A DNA stretch of 6,757 nucleotides from Pseudomonadota bacterium (lineage in GTDB: Bacteria > Pseudomonadota > Alphaproteobacteria > Acetobacterales > Acetobacteraceae), in NCBI GenBank assembly GCA_021829055.1, contig JAJZCS010000108.1:1-6757 (forward strand), in the 5' to 3' direction. The notes beneath the pieces are model-generated. The model made no database searches. It saw only the letters and a program-made list of their open reading frames with translations, and was not told the DNA's origin. Below, in pieces: positions 6,298 through 6,757 of the stretch (the stretch's first letter is position 1; each line of letters opens with the position of its first letter). The position numbers were made by a program, and so were the translations under genes.

Positions 6298-6757
6298 CCG
6301 AAGAGTTTCATCGCATTCGCCGTCTGCCGCCCTATGTGTTCGCCGAAGTGAACACCGCAAAGGCGGCCGCTCGTGCGGCGCGAGAAGATATCATTGACCT
6401 TGGCATGGGAAACCCAGACACGCCGACGCCACCCCATATTGTGGCAAAGCTCGTGGAGACAGTCGCCGATCCGCGCAGTCACCGCTACTCGGTAAGTAAA
6501 GGTATTCCCGGTCTGCGCCGAGCGCTGGCAGGCTACTATGATCGACGATTTGGAGTAAAGCTTGATCCGGAAACAGAAGTCATCGCGACGCTGGGATCCA
6601 AAGAAGGCCTCGCCAATTTAGCTAACGCGATCAGCAGCCCAGGTGATACAATCCTGGTGCCAAACCCGTCCTATCCGATCCATCAGTTCGGCTTTATCAT
6701 CGCGGGGGCATCGGTACGTTCAGTACCCGCTTCACCGGATGAAGAAATGCAAATGGG
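6294..6757 (+). CDS. AlaC-like class I/II PLP-dependent aminotransferase, 5' part
   Basis: The first 154 codons of a fold-type I aminotransferase; the gene continues past the window edge. Seen: [19 protein letters not shown], then the substrate-loop motif [12 protein letters not shown] at 35-46, [19 protein letters not shown] at 64-82, the PLP-phosphate loop GSKEG at 101-105, and [11 protein letters not shown] at 123-133, whose Tyr127 sits where family members stack on the cofactor ring. The PLP-binding lysine lies beyond the window. Family knowledge: close relatives are annotated as AlaC (alanine-forming) or LL-diaminopimelate aminotransferase. The 5' part alone does not separate these, so no symbol is given. 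A good ribosome binding site (GAGGA, 6 bases upstream) and a 4-base overlap with the lipoprotein stop support the start and suggest one transcript. Confidence 0.9.
   Translation, partial: MTEEFHRIRRLPPYVFAEVNTAKAAARAAREDIIDLGMGNPDTPTPPHIVAKLVETVADPRSHRYSVSKGIPGLRRALAGYYDRRFGVKLDPETEVIATLGSKEGLANLANAISSPGDTILVPNPSYPIHQFGFIIAGASVRSVPASPDEEMQM

Noticed and set aside
1..6757. Defence island, CRISPR, transposon or prophage content
   Set aside because: No transposase, integrase, spaced repeats, terminal inverted repeats or defence-type proteins were seen on either strand.

Overview
The window looks like part of an alphaproteobacterial chromosome of moderate GC, possibly from the Acetobacteraceae. 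The placement rests on gene content (class I PHA synthase, a GT4 glycosyltransferase starting ILPARESFAPDRAGAIA, an AlaC-type aminotransferase behind an OmpA-like lipoprotein) and is inference from remembered family patterns; no 16S or other marker is present.

Layout. Positions 1-180 hold no gene I can support. From 2222 down to 181 on the minus strand lies a two-gene operon: a CobW/COG0523 metallochaperone GTPase, then a WD40 beta-propeller protein whose start overlaps the CobW stop (ATGA). Positions 2223-2723 form a roughly 500-base gap with two small palindromes near the CobW start and a possible decayed small gene at 2376-2653. An intact GT4 glycosyltransferase follows at 2724-3779 (minus). 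Directly upstream of it, at 3806-5584 (minus), is the main result: a class I poly(3-hydroxyalkanoate) synthase gene (phaC), recognisable from start to stop but broken by three in-frame stop codons and two frameshifts of opposite sign. It keeps a strong ribosome binding site. Diverging from phaC on the plus strand are an OmpA-like lipoprotein gene (about 5647-6297) and, with a 4-base ATGA overlap, an alaC-like aminotransferase that runs off the window end.

How the parts relate. The CobW and WD40 proteins are probably made together and may act in one metal-handling task; that link is inference. phaC and the glycosyltransferase are head-to-tail 26 bases apart and were probably cotranscribed. The synthase has decayed while the glycosyltransferase is still open, so the two do not depend on each other. 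The lipoprotein and aminotransferase are translationally coupled although their functions look unrelated. I see no mobile element, CRISPR array, RNA gene or defence system. The notable biology is loss of PHA polymerisation, at least from this locus, not a new system.
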